Assembly (NCBI GenBank): GCA_963823675.1
Contig: CAWGMT010000012.1
Span: 496,001-560,000, forward strand
Length of the DNA: 64,000 nucleotides
Direction: 5' to 3'
From: CAWGMT01 sp963823675
GTDB lineage: Bacteria > Planctomycetota > Planctomycetia > Isosphaerales > Isosphaeraceae
Made by a program: the position numbers and the translations under genes. Within the stretch, counting starts at the first letter, position 1. Each line of letters begins with the position of its first letter. Shown in pieces: positions 57,000 to 64,000 of the stretch. The notes under the pieces are model-generated. The model was not told the DNA's origin, searched no databases, and worked only from the letters and a program-made list of their open reading frames with translations.

Positions 57000-59513
57000 T
57001 CATTTGGCGGCGGTCTTGGCTTGTTTGCTCTCCAGGCGCAGCTTTTCGAGGCGGGAGAGCGGCTTGGCCGCGGGAGCCGCCGGTTTGGGCGCGGCGGCAA
57101 CCTTCGCCGGTGCCGGCGCGTTAACCTTCGGGGGCAGCGGCACGTCGATCCGCAAGGTCCCCGTTCCAATGTTGTGCACGATCGGCTCTCCGTTCTGCGT
57201 GATCACGACCTGACTGAACAGGCTCGCGTGATTCCCTGCCGGAGAGACCTTGTCGGTCTTGATGTGAAACAACAGATCGGTCGTGTCCTTCGTGATCTTC
57301 TTGACCTCGGTCGTGACCTTGTTCGGAAGCCCGAGCAGGGTCACCTGCGCCTCGCCGGGGAAGTCGAGGATCTTGGTGACCTTGACCGCCATGTCAACTT
57401 CCTTGCCCTGATCGACGCTGGCCGCCTGGTAGGTCAAATTCACGAGCGGCTGCGAGATCGTCAGATTGGCCAGTTGGGAAGAGACCATGATCGGGCCTGA
57501 CGCGACGCCCGACGCCCCATTGACCACGATTTTCCAGGTCCGAAGCTCGGCCCCGCCGTCGGCGTTCATGGGGATGACAGCTTCATTCTGGTCCGCGGGG
57601 ATCGCGATCCCGCCCGCGGAGCCGACTCCCGGCGGGTTCCAGGGCAGATACACCGAGATTGCCGCCTTGAATCCCGGCTTGCGAGCGGCCCGGACCTTCA
57701 GTCCCATCGAGCCGCCCCGGACCAACGGCACCTTGGGCTCGACGATTTCGATCGTGTAAGGACATTCCGCGGTAACCGCCACGGCCAGCCGGTCGACCGT
57801 CCGCGACCAGACATTGACGTTGTTCTGGCCCAGCACCAGCACCGACTCCTGCCGAAATTCGCACGGGACGTTCAGCTTGGGATCGGCCGGCTTGCCCGCG
57901 ACGCGAGCGAGGCTTACGGCCAGCGGCGCATCGGGCTTCGCCGAGAAGAGGACCGGCACGACCACCTGGCTGGCGACGATCGTCGGGGCCGAAACGCTCA
58001 CCCCCGCCGGCACGTTGTCGATACCGACATTCAGGTCGCCGCCGAAGTCCGCTCGGTTGCCATAGATCAGAATCGCCTGGCGATTTCCCTTGGGAACCGC
58101 AATCGACATGACGCCCGTGCCCAGGGGGATCTGTTCGGCATTGGTGTTCATGACCAGCTTCGGCGCGACCGGTGTGACCTCGATTCGATAAATGTAGTCG
58201 GGCCCGCCCTTTCCCAGATGGTCGACCAGCCAGATCACATACTCGGCGTTCTCCGGGGCCTGGAACCGGAAATAGCTGTCCGGGCCGATCGCGTCGTCGG
58301 CCCCCAGCATGGCGCCGGCCCCTTTCTTGGCGAGGTACATGACCGGATCGAGGGGCGACCGGATCCGCCGCGCATAGCAATGAATGTCGAAGACTTGCCC
58401 CTTCACCGCCTTGAAGACGAAGTGGTCAACGTCTCCAGCCTTCTCGATCACTCCGTTCAGTGCCATGGGCGCGTCGAACGGCGTGGCGTGCGCCTGGTCG
58501 TCGTTGGGCTCCTTTTCGACCACGTTGCCCAGCGGAGTCAGCCGGAACATGTTGGGATAGGGCGAGACCCCCTTGTTATCCTGACGCACCAGGCCGAAGT
58601 CGCGATCGTAGACCGCAGGCAGCTTCACGGTCGTCGTCGCGTCGCCCGCCGGGTCTCCGATCCAGCGCACCGACAGGCTCTCGCCGAGCTTGCCGCCAGC
58701 CGGCAGGACGGCCTTGGCACGCGGGAAATTGCCAACATGCAGCCGGTACAGGCAGGCGCCATTCCCCGAATAGGCACTCTCACGAACCTGGACGATGTAT
58801 TTTCCGTCCTCGGGAGCGATCACCGAGGTGAACCCATCGCGCCACATGAGCGCCGCATCGTCGCTGGCTCCCAATTCGAATCGCTTGGCGTTCAAGATCG
58901 CGACGTAAGGATCGAACTCGGTGATCCCCAGCCGCAGCCCCTCGACTTCGGCCGTGATCCGTTCACCCTTTTTTGCCTGGACCACGAAGTAGTCAACGTC
59001 TTCATTGTCCGCGATGCCGTTGACCGTCACGTTCAGCGGAATCGCCTGGGGCGCCTTGAAATCGTTGTTGGGTTCGACTTCACTCAATTCCTTGAGCGCC
59101 CCGACGCTGAAACTCCGCAGCTCGCTTATGCCCGTGGCCGTCCTGACCCGGACGTCGTGCAATCCCAGCGGACAATCGGCCGCGATCTTGATCCTGGCCT
59201 TGACGTTGTTGTCATCGACCTTCTTGAGCGAGACCGTCGAGATCCCCGGCTGGTAGTACACGATCTCCTGGGCATCGCCCAAGCGGGCGCCCGAGAGCGT
59301 GACTTCCATTTCGGTACCACGCTGGCCGCCCACGGGACGAATCGCGCCCAGCGAGGGAGTCGCCGCCTGGGCGCTCCACGCGAGAATCGAGAACACGAGA
59401 CAGGCGTAAAGGCAAATTCGCATCCAGACTTCGTCGTAACGATCGCCGCCGGATTGCTGGCGCTGGCGGATGATGCGTCTCAGCTCGCCCGGCTCGACGC
59501 TGACCATGGACAT
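57000..59513 (-). CDS. Pre-peptidase C-terminal (PPC) domain protein
   Basis: An 837-residue exported protein. ATG 59513 has GGGAG at good spacing; an internal ATG at 59423 would give a cleaner signal peptide (ICLYACLVFSILAWSAQA), so the true start is uncertain. An IPT/TIG-like domain follows (PVGGQRGTEMEVTLSG; GLHDVRVRTATGIS), then at least two PPC domains marked by SEVEPNNDFKAPQAI, VDYFVVQAKKGERI, VEKEPNDDQAHATPF and VDHFVFKAVKGQVF. The C-terminal tail is Ala/Pro/Lys-rich. It sits between the DUF1501 and DUF1549 genes, as is usual for this block. Confidence 0.82.
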   Translation of the reverse strand: MSMVSVEPGELRRIIRQRQQSGGDRYDEVWMRICLYACLVFSILAWSAQAATPSLGAIRPVGGQRGTEMEVTLSGARLGDAQEIVYYQPGISTVSLKKVDDNNVKARIKIAADCPLGLHDVRVRTATGISELRSFSVGALKELSEVEPNNDFKAPQAIPLNVTVNGIADNEDVDYFVVQAKKGERITAEVEGLRLGITEFDPYVAILNAKRFELGASDDAALMWRDGFTSVIAPEDGKYIVQVRESAYSGNGACLYRLHVGNFPRAKAVLPAGGKLGESLSVRWIGDPAGDATTTVKLPAVYDRDFGLVRQDNKGVSPYPNMFRLTPLGNVVEKEPNDDQAHATPFDAPMALNGVIEKAGDVDHFVFKAVKGQVFDIHCYARRIRSPLDPVMYLAKKGAGAMLGADDAIGPDSYFRFQAPENAEYVIWLVDHLGKGGPDYIYRIEVTPVAPKLVMNTNAEQIPLGTGVMSIAVPKGNRQAILIYGNRADFGGDLNVGIDNVPAGVSVSAPTIVASQVVVPVLFSAKPDAPLAVSLARVAGKPADPKLNVPCEFRQESVLVLGQNNVNVWSRTVDRLAVAVTAECPYTIEIVEPKVPLVRGGSMGLKVRAARKPGFKAAISVYLPWNPPGVGSAGGIAIPADQNEAVIPMNADGGAELRTWKIVVNGASGVASGPIMVSSQLANLTISQPLVNLTYQAASVDQGKEVDMAVKVTKILDFPGEAQVTLLGLPNKVTTEVKKITKDTTDLLFHIKTDKVSPAGNHASLFSQVVITQNGEPIVHNIGTGTLRIDVPLPPKVNAPAPAKVAAAPKPAAPAAKPLSRLEKLRLESKQAKTAAK

Positions 59514-59585
59514 CGTGTGGCTCCCGTCTTCAGTGGGGGAATCTGCTAAGCTGTGCCGAGCCAGCCCGGTGCCGGAGGAGACACC

Positions 59586-60896
59586 TCACGCCAAAAGCTC
59601 TTTGACGACGTTCCCGTCCTTGACGATCTCGATCGGACGGTTGCCGGGCGCCATCAGCTCCTTGTCGGCGACGATGCCGAGCAAGTGGTAGACAGTGGTG
59701 GCCAGGTCCTCGGGACCGAGCGGGTCCTTGTCGGGCTCGCTGGCGGTGGCGTTGGAAAGTCCGTAGATGGCGCCGCGCTTGACTCCCCCGCCCGCCAGGA
59801 CAACGCTGAAGACCTTGGGCCAGTGGTCGCGTCCGGCATCCTTGTTGACTTTGGGCGTCCGGCCGAACTCGCTCGAAACCATGACGACCGTACGGTTGAG
59901 CAGGCCTGTGCGATCGAGGTCGCGAATCAAGGCCGCGAACGCCTGATCGAACGGGGGCAACTGGCTGTTCATGCCCGCAGCGATCTGGGTGTGAAAATCC
60001 CAGCCGCCGTACTCGACCGAGACGAATCGCACGCCGGCCGCCACCAGCCGCCGGGCCATCAGAAAACGCTGACCGGCGGCATGTCGCCCGTACTCGTCGC
60101 GGATCTTGGCGGGCTCGGCCGCGATATTGAAGGCCTCGCGCGCCTTTTGAGAGCTGATCAAGCTATAAGCCCGTTGATAGAACGTATCCATCGCTCCGAT
60201 GTTGTCGCTCTTCTCGCGCTCGGCGAAGTAGGAATTGACGGCGTCGAGCACGGTCCGGCGCGTCGTGAACCGCGACTCGTTGATCCCTCCCGGCAGATTC
60301 AAGTCCTGAACCTGGAAGCCAGGATCGGCCGGATCGCGGCCCAGGCTGAATGGACTGAACGACGAGCTCAAGTAGCCGGTCCCGGCATAAACGTTGGGCT
60401 GATTGGGAACACACACGTAGGGTGGGAGATTGTTGCGCGGGCCGTATTCGTGGGAAACCACGCTCCCCATGCTCGGGTACACGAGCGCAGGGCTGGGCCG
60501 ATAGCCAGTAAACATATTGTGGGTGCCGCGCTCGTGGGCAGCCTCGCCATGCGTCATCGACCGGATCACTGTGAGCTTGTCGGCAACCTGGGCAGTTTGT
60601 GGAAGCGTCTGGCAGAATTTCTCGCCCTCGATCTTGGTGTTGATCGAGTTGAGCTCGCCGCGGTACTCGATCGGAGCAAACGGCTTGGGATCGAAAGTCT
60701 CCTGGTGTGAGATCCCGCCGGGCAGGAAGATGTGGATGACCGAATCGGCCTTGGCGGCGATCGCGGCGTAGTTCTTCTGATCGGCCCGTGCTTCGATCCG
60801 CAGCACATCGGCCAGGGTCAAACCTCCCAGCCCGATCGTGCCCACTGTCAAAAACCCTCGTCGATTCATCGACTTGAGATTACGGCCGGTTGTCAT
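59586..60896 (-). CDS. DUF1501 domain protein with Tat signal
   Basis: A 436-residue protein from ATG 60896, with AAAGGAGT 8 bases upstream. The N-terminus has a twin-arginine signal (NRRGFLTVGTIGLGGLTLADVL). The DUF1501 landmarks are HIFLPGGISHQETFDPKP, SMTHGEAAHERGTHNMFTGY, PPYVCVP, VRFVSVEYGGWDFHTQ and VVMVSSEFGRTPKVN near the end, with a sulfatase-like DHWPKVFSVVLAGGG. These resemble alkaline-phosphatase-superfamily metal sites. It is first in the operon DUF1501, PPC, DUF1549/1553, cytochrome-WD40. Confidence 0.9.
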   Translation of the reverse strand: MTTGRNLKSMNRRGFLTVGTIGLGGLTLADVLRIEARADQKNYAAIAAKADSVIHIFLPGGISHQETFDPKPFAPIEYRGELNSINTKIEGEKFCQTLPQTAQVADKLTVIRSMTHGEAAHERGTHNMFTGYRPSPALVYPSMGSVVSHEYGPRNNLPPYVCVPNQPNVYAGTGYLSSSFSPFSLGRDPADPGFQVQDLNLPGGINESRFTTRRTVLDAVNSYFAEREKSDNIGAMDTFYQRAYSLISSQKAREAFNIAAEPAKIRDEYGRHAAGQRFLMARRLVAAGVRFVSVEYGGWDFHTQIAAGMNSQLPPFDQAFAALIRDLDRTGLLNRTVVMVSSEFGRTPKVNKDAGRDHWPKVFSVVLAGGGVKRGAIYGLSNATASEPDKDPLGPEDLATTVYHLLGIVADKELMAPGNRPIEIVKDGNVVKELLA

Positions 60897-61364
60897 CACA
60901 ACGACTCCTTTGAAGTTCCATTTGATCTTGTCAGGCTGGTCGCCTCACCTCCCGCAGGTTCGGTGCCAGAGCCACGTCGGTGCTATCACTTTTCCATAGC
61001 AGTCGGTTCATGCAAAACGGCGGCGGCATCGTCACAAGTAGCGCAACCGAGTCAATATAGGTAGGATTTTTGGATCACAATCGATCCGGGATGATCGGGG
61101 ACTTCGGGCAACATCGCGTAGCAGTTGTTAAATAATACGATCGGCGCTCTCGATTCGCTGGCGCGTTTTTTTTTCAGGTGTTTAGCGTCCTTGCACATTT
61201 CCAATCATCCATCGCAATGCGGATTATACCAATTCCGGCGAATCCGTGGGTAGTACCCAGAAATCGGGGTTGGGGGGATCGGTCGTGCAACCGCGATGAG
61301 GGCAGTGGCCCTCCGTTTCGCGAGGATCGCACGGGAATGGATTCGGTCCGCGGAACCTTACGAC
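60897..61364. other. Intergenic region upstream of the DUF1501 operon
   Basis: About 468 bases separating the DUF1501 gene from the 3' end of the sugar kinase. It contains the most AT-rich stretch of the window (61115-61180, with TTGTTAAATAATACG at 61126-61140 and a run of nine T near 61166). This is a plausible promoter for the DUF1501 operon (minus strand), though no clear boxes can be set. Confidence 0.4.
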
Positions 61365-62333
61365 TCAGCCCACGGAATCGCCGCCGAGCGCGCGCTCGGC
61401 AAGGATGAGCGCGCCGCGGACGGGGACTGGGACGGGCTTCACGGCCACCTGGTAGCCCTGGCGGGTCAGGCCGTCGATCGTCTCCTGGAACACGATCGTC
61501 GCGGAAAGCAGGAAGCCGCCGGCCGCGGCCAGGGGAAGCACGCCGGACGGCCAGTCCAGCGCTCTTGCCACGGCGGCGACCGTCTCGGCGAGTGCAGCGC
61601 CCGCGGGGACCAAGAGCCGCCGGCCGAGTTCGGGGACTTCGGCGCAGGCTGCCAGGACCTCGGGAGCGAGTGAGGCGATTTTTGCGCGGTCAAACCCCGG
61701 GGCATAGAGGGCCGTCACGATCTGGGATGGCTGGACCACACCGAGTGCGGCGCAGAGCCGTTCGGTCAGCGGGTCGCGGCCGGGTGGACGCGGGTCGCGA
61801 CCATCAGCGCGGCGCGCCACCAGGCGCAGGGCGTCCAGCACGACGCTGTAAGCGCTGCCTTCATCTCCGACCAAATGCCCCCAGCCGCCGGCTCGCGCGG
61901 TTCGTCCGTCCGGAGCGCGGCCCACGGCGATCGAGCCGGTTCCCGCGATCAATCCCACGCCCCAACCCTCCGGCGTGCCAGCCGCGACGACCAGATCGCC
62001 GTCGTTGACCAGCACATGCCGATCGGCCCAGCGCGCCTCATTCACCCATCGGGTGAGGATCTTGCGATCGTCGGGCCGGTCAAATCCCGCCAGTCCGAGG
62101 CAGGCCACGGCGACCGGAGCGGGTGCGATCCCGGCATCCTGGAACGCCGCGCGAATCGCGGATTCGAGCGCCTTGCGGGCGGCCTTCAGACCGACGGCCT
62201 TGGCATTCGATGGCCCCGCGACGCCGCGGCCCAGGACCCGCCATCCCGGTTCGGCAAGCCAGACCTCCGTGGCCGTACCTCCGCCATCTGCGCCGAGCAG
62301 TCGTACCGATCTCGGGGATGTTGACGAAATCAA
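61365..62333 (-). CDS. BcrAD/BadFG-family sugar kinase (GlcNAc or MurNAc kinase)
   Basis: A 322-residue ASKHA-fold kinase. LLGADGGGTATEVWLAE is the phosphate-1 loop, VLVNDGDLVVAAG the phosphate-2 region, GVGLIAGTGSIAVG the connecting loop, and GGWGHLVGDEGSAY is characteristic of N-acetylglucosamine kinases. Its start overlaps the stop of murQ by four bases (62330-62333). Kinases of this family in Clostridium (MurK) phosphorylate MurNAc and GlcNAc, which would fit the operon: import, phosphorylation, then MurQ cleavage. Specificity is inferred. Confidence 0.8.
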   Translation of the reverse strand: MISSTSPRSVRLLGADGGGTATEVWLAEPGWRVLGRGVAGPSNAKAVGLKAARKALESAIRAAFQDAGIAPAPVAVACLGLAGFDRPDDRKILTRWVNEARWADRHVLVNDGDLVVAAGTPEGWGVGLIAGTGSIAVGRAPDGRTARAGGWGHLVGDEGSAYSVVLDALRLVARRADGRDPRPPGRDPLTERLCAALGVVQPSQIVTALYAPGFDRAKIASLAPEVLAACAEVPELGRRLLVPAGAALAETVAAVARALDWPSGVLPLAAAGGFLLSATIVFQETIDGLTRQGYQVAVKPVPVPVRGALILAERALGGDSVG

Positions 62334-63247
62334 TGCGGTTCCCTCCCGGCAGCGGCTTTGATCGCCGCGCCGACCTGGCCGCCCAGGGTCTCGAGCAAAG
62401 CGCGGGCCGCGTCGGGATCGACGCCCGCCAGCGCGACGACCAGGGCTCGTTTCAAGCGGCCTTCACAGGCCTTCAGGATCTCCTCCGCGCGGGCGTCATC
62501 CACGCCAGCCAGTTCGCGCAGGATCCGCCGGCTGCGGATTCGCAGCTTCTCGTTGGTGGGCTGAAGGTCCACCATCCGATTACCCAGCGTCTTGCCGATC
62601 CGCACCATCGCTCCGGTGGAGATCATGTTCAAGATCATCTTGGTCGCCGTGCCCGCCTTCAACCGCGTCGATCCGGAGATGACCTCCGCGCCGACGAGCG
62701 GGGCAATCTCGAGATCGACCTCTGCACCCAGCAGGCTGGGGCGGTTGCAGGAAAGGCCGATGGTGGCCGCGCCTCGCCGTCGCGCTTCGCGGACCGCGCC
62801 CAGGACGTATGGCGTTCGGCCCGATGTGGCGATGCCGACGATCAGGTCATCGCCCTTGACGCCCAGCGCGGCAATGTCGGCGCCGCCTCGATCGGGATCG
62901 TCTTCGGCCCCCTCGACGGCCCGGGTGAGTGCGGCTGGTCCCCCCGCGATCAACCCGACCACCATTTCCGGATCAGTGCTGAAGGTGGGCGGACATTCCG
63001 CGGCGTCAAGGACGCCGAGCCGGCCCGACGTCCCCGCCCCGACGTAGACCAGGCGGCCGCCGCGTCGCAGCCGATCCGCCGCCCACTCGATCGCCTGTGC
63101 GATCGCCTCGGCCTCGGCTCTGACCGCCTCCACCACGTGCGTATCCTCCGCGTTCATCAGCCGGACGATCTCCAGAGGACCGAGCGCGTCGATGGACTCG
63201 GAGCGCGGGTTGCGCGATTCGGTCAGCAGGTGATCTTCGAGCGTCAT
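62330..63247 (-). CDS. murQ: N-acetylmuramic acid 6-phosphate etherase
   Basis: A 305-residue enzyme removing lactate from MurNAc-6-phosphate to give GlcNAc-6-phosphate in peptidoglycan recycling. ATG 63247 (MTLEDHLLTESRNPRS) is the typical family start. The SIS domain has YVGAGTSGRLGVLDAAECPPTF, IAGGPAALTRAVEGAEDD, IVGIATSGRTPYVLGA, GLSCNRPS and GSTRLKAGTATKMILNMIST, including the catalytic Glu near EGAEDD. The longer frame to 63439 has no family resemblance. Coupled to the kinase gene by a four-base overlap. Confidence 0.95.
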   Translation of the reverse strand: MTLEDHLLTESRNPRSESIDALGPLEIVRLMNAEDTHVVEAVRAEAEAIAQAIEWAADRLRRGGRLVYVGAGTSGRLGVLDAAECPPTFSTDPEMVVGLIAGGPAALTRAVEGAEDDPDRGGADIAALGVKGDDLIVGIATSGRTPYVLGAVREARRRGAATIGLSCNRPSLLGAEVDLEIAPLVGAEVISGSTRLKAGTATKMILNMISTGAMVRIGKTLGNRMVDLQPTNEKLRIRSRRILRELAGVDDARAEEILKACEGRLKRALVVALAGVDPDAARALLETLGGQVGAAIKAAAGREPH

Positions 63248-63362
63248 GGTTATTTCCAAGTGCAAACCGTCGCGCGGGCGAAGGTCAGGTTTTCCAGCCT
63301 GACCTACAGCATACCGGATTCCGCGGTCCCACTTAGCCCCAATACGTGAGCCGGTCGGCGTG

Positions 63363-64000
63363 TCAATCTTCGCGCGCCGTCGCCGCGGCGAGCGATTGTT
63401 GGCGAGCCGGAAAGAACAGGCTAGCCGCGATTCCAACAATGAAGACGGTAGACGAGCCGACCAGTGCGAACCAGGGGAAGGCCAGCGCGGTCCCGAACTT
63501 GGCGAAGGTCACGGCGGAGAGCCCGGCGAGCACGCCCACGAGTGCGGCCGATTGCCCGACGCGATTGGTCAAGATCCCCAGCAGGAACAGGCCGAGCAAA
63601 ATGCCCGAGACGAGCCCGGCGATCGTGAGGGCGTTGTTGACGACGTTGTCTTGCAGGTAGCTGGCGCCGAAGGCCACCGCCATGAGGACGCCACCCCAGA
63701 GCACGGTCATCGTGCGCGAGACCCGCATCAGATGCCGTTCATCGTCGCGGCCGGTGAACGGCCGGTACAGGTCGTTGACGATCGTCGAGGCCGACGAGTT
63801 GAGCGAACCAGCGAGCGTACCCATCGTCGCGGAAAAAATCGCCGCGATCACCAGCCCGAGCACTCCCGTCGGCAAGTAGTGGACGATGAAATAGGTGAAC
63901 ACATCGTCCTTGGAGCTGGCCATGGCGGTCGAGGGCGGCGGGAACGCCTGGTAGAAGACATAGAGACTGACCCCGATGAAGAGAAAAAGCGCGAACTGGG
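63363..64000 (-). CDS. Sodium:solute symporter (SSS family), C-terminal part
   Basis: Runs off the right edge, so the N-terminus is missing. About 212 residues are present. Helices FALFLFIGVSLYVFYQ, YLPTGVLGLVIAAIFSATMGTLAGSLNSSAST (the conserved Na+-site helix) and VVNNALTIAGLVSGILLGLFLLGIL are diagnostic for the SSS family. IVNDLYRPFTGRDDERHLMRVSR is the conserved loop. It is 115 bases upstream of murQ on the same strand, so it probably imports an amino sugar such as MurNAc or sialic acid. Confidence 0.85.
   Translation of the reverse strand, partial: QFALFLFIGVSLYVFYQAFPPPSTAMASSKDDVFTYFIVHYLPTGVLGLVIAAIFSATMGTLAGSLNSSASTIVNDLYRPFTGRDDERHLMRVSRTMTVLWGGVLMAVAFGASYLQDNVVNNALTIAGLVSGILLGLFLLGILTNRVGQSAALVGVLAGLSAVTFAKFGTALAFPWFALVGSSTVFIVGIAASLFFPARQQSLAAATARED

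Noticed and set aside
60900..61364. Riboswitch or small RNA gene
   Set aside because: The AT-rich stretch and the T run have no stable conserved structure that I can recognise.

Overview
The window looks like chromosome from a GC-rich planctomycete, most likely near the Isosphaeraceae. The evidence is a DUF1501 / pre-peptidase-C / DUF1549-DUF1553 / cytochrome-WD40 gene block, a DUF4058 protein, a PEP-CTERM protein, many sulfotransferase and glycosyltransferase genes, and several families of short palindromic intergenic repeats. I see no rRNA, tRNA, phage, insertion sequence or CRISPR array.

Layout. 1-34 kb is a glycan (exopolysaccharide / O-antigen-like) region read in alternating strand blocks: a phytanoyl-CoA dioxygenase-like protein, an acyltransferase joined to a polytopic membrane module, an FkbM-like methyltransferase, a tandem pair of GT2-GT4 double glycosyltransferases, more glycosyltransferases, wecB (UDP-GlcNAc 2-epimerase), a sulfotransferase, wecE (4-keto-sugar aminotransferase), a membrane glycosyltransferase-like protein, a WbqC / GT2 / SDR / methyltransferase operon, a flippase-like membrane protein, metG, then a QueC-like PP-loop protein with a small protein, a GT2 and a polysaccharide pyruvyl transferase, and a radical SAM protein. 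Together these genes make nucleotide-linked amino sugars, assemble them, and decorate them with acyl, methyl, sulfo and pyruvyl groups.

34-44 kb is mixed: a PEP-CTERM protein, a remnant of a cytochrome b gene, a semialdehyde dehydrogenase, ispG, a methyltransferase, a cobalamin-binding-type protein fused to DUF5522, a Gfo/Idh oxidoreductase and a class III aminotransferase overlapping a protein of unknown function. 44.8-50.9 kb is a catabolic operon of AtuA type (acyl-CoA carboxylase beta chain, split AtuA, enoyl-CoA hydratase, acyl-CoA synthetase). 51.8-60.9 kb is the planctomycete cytochrome block. 61.4-64 kb is an amino-sugar recycling operon (sodium symporter, murQ, sugar kinase).

Two things cut across the annotation. 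First, about 28 single-base frameshifts can be inferred, most at short homopolymers, in genes whose protein sequence is otherwise well conserved. They are concentrated in the first 43 kb and include about seven in metG alone, and they look like uncorrected sequencing indels. I give such genes as one CDS spanning the frames and state where the breaks lie. Second, a 29-base palindrome family forms arrays of 4-6 units with 31-34 base periods just upstream of genes, and at all four sites it points towards the gene that follows.
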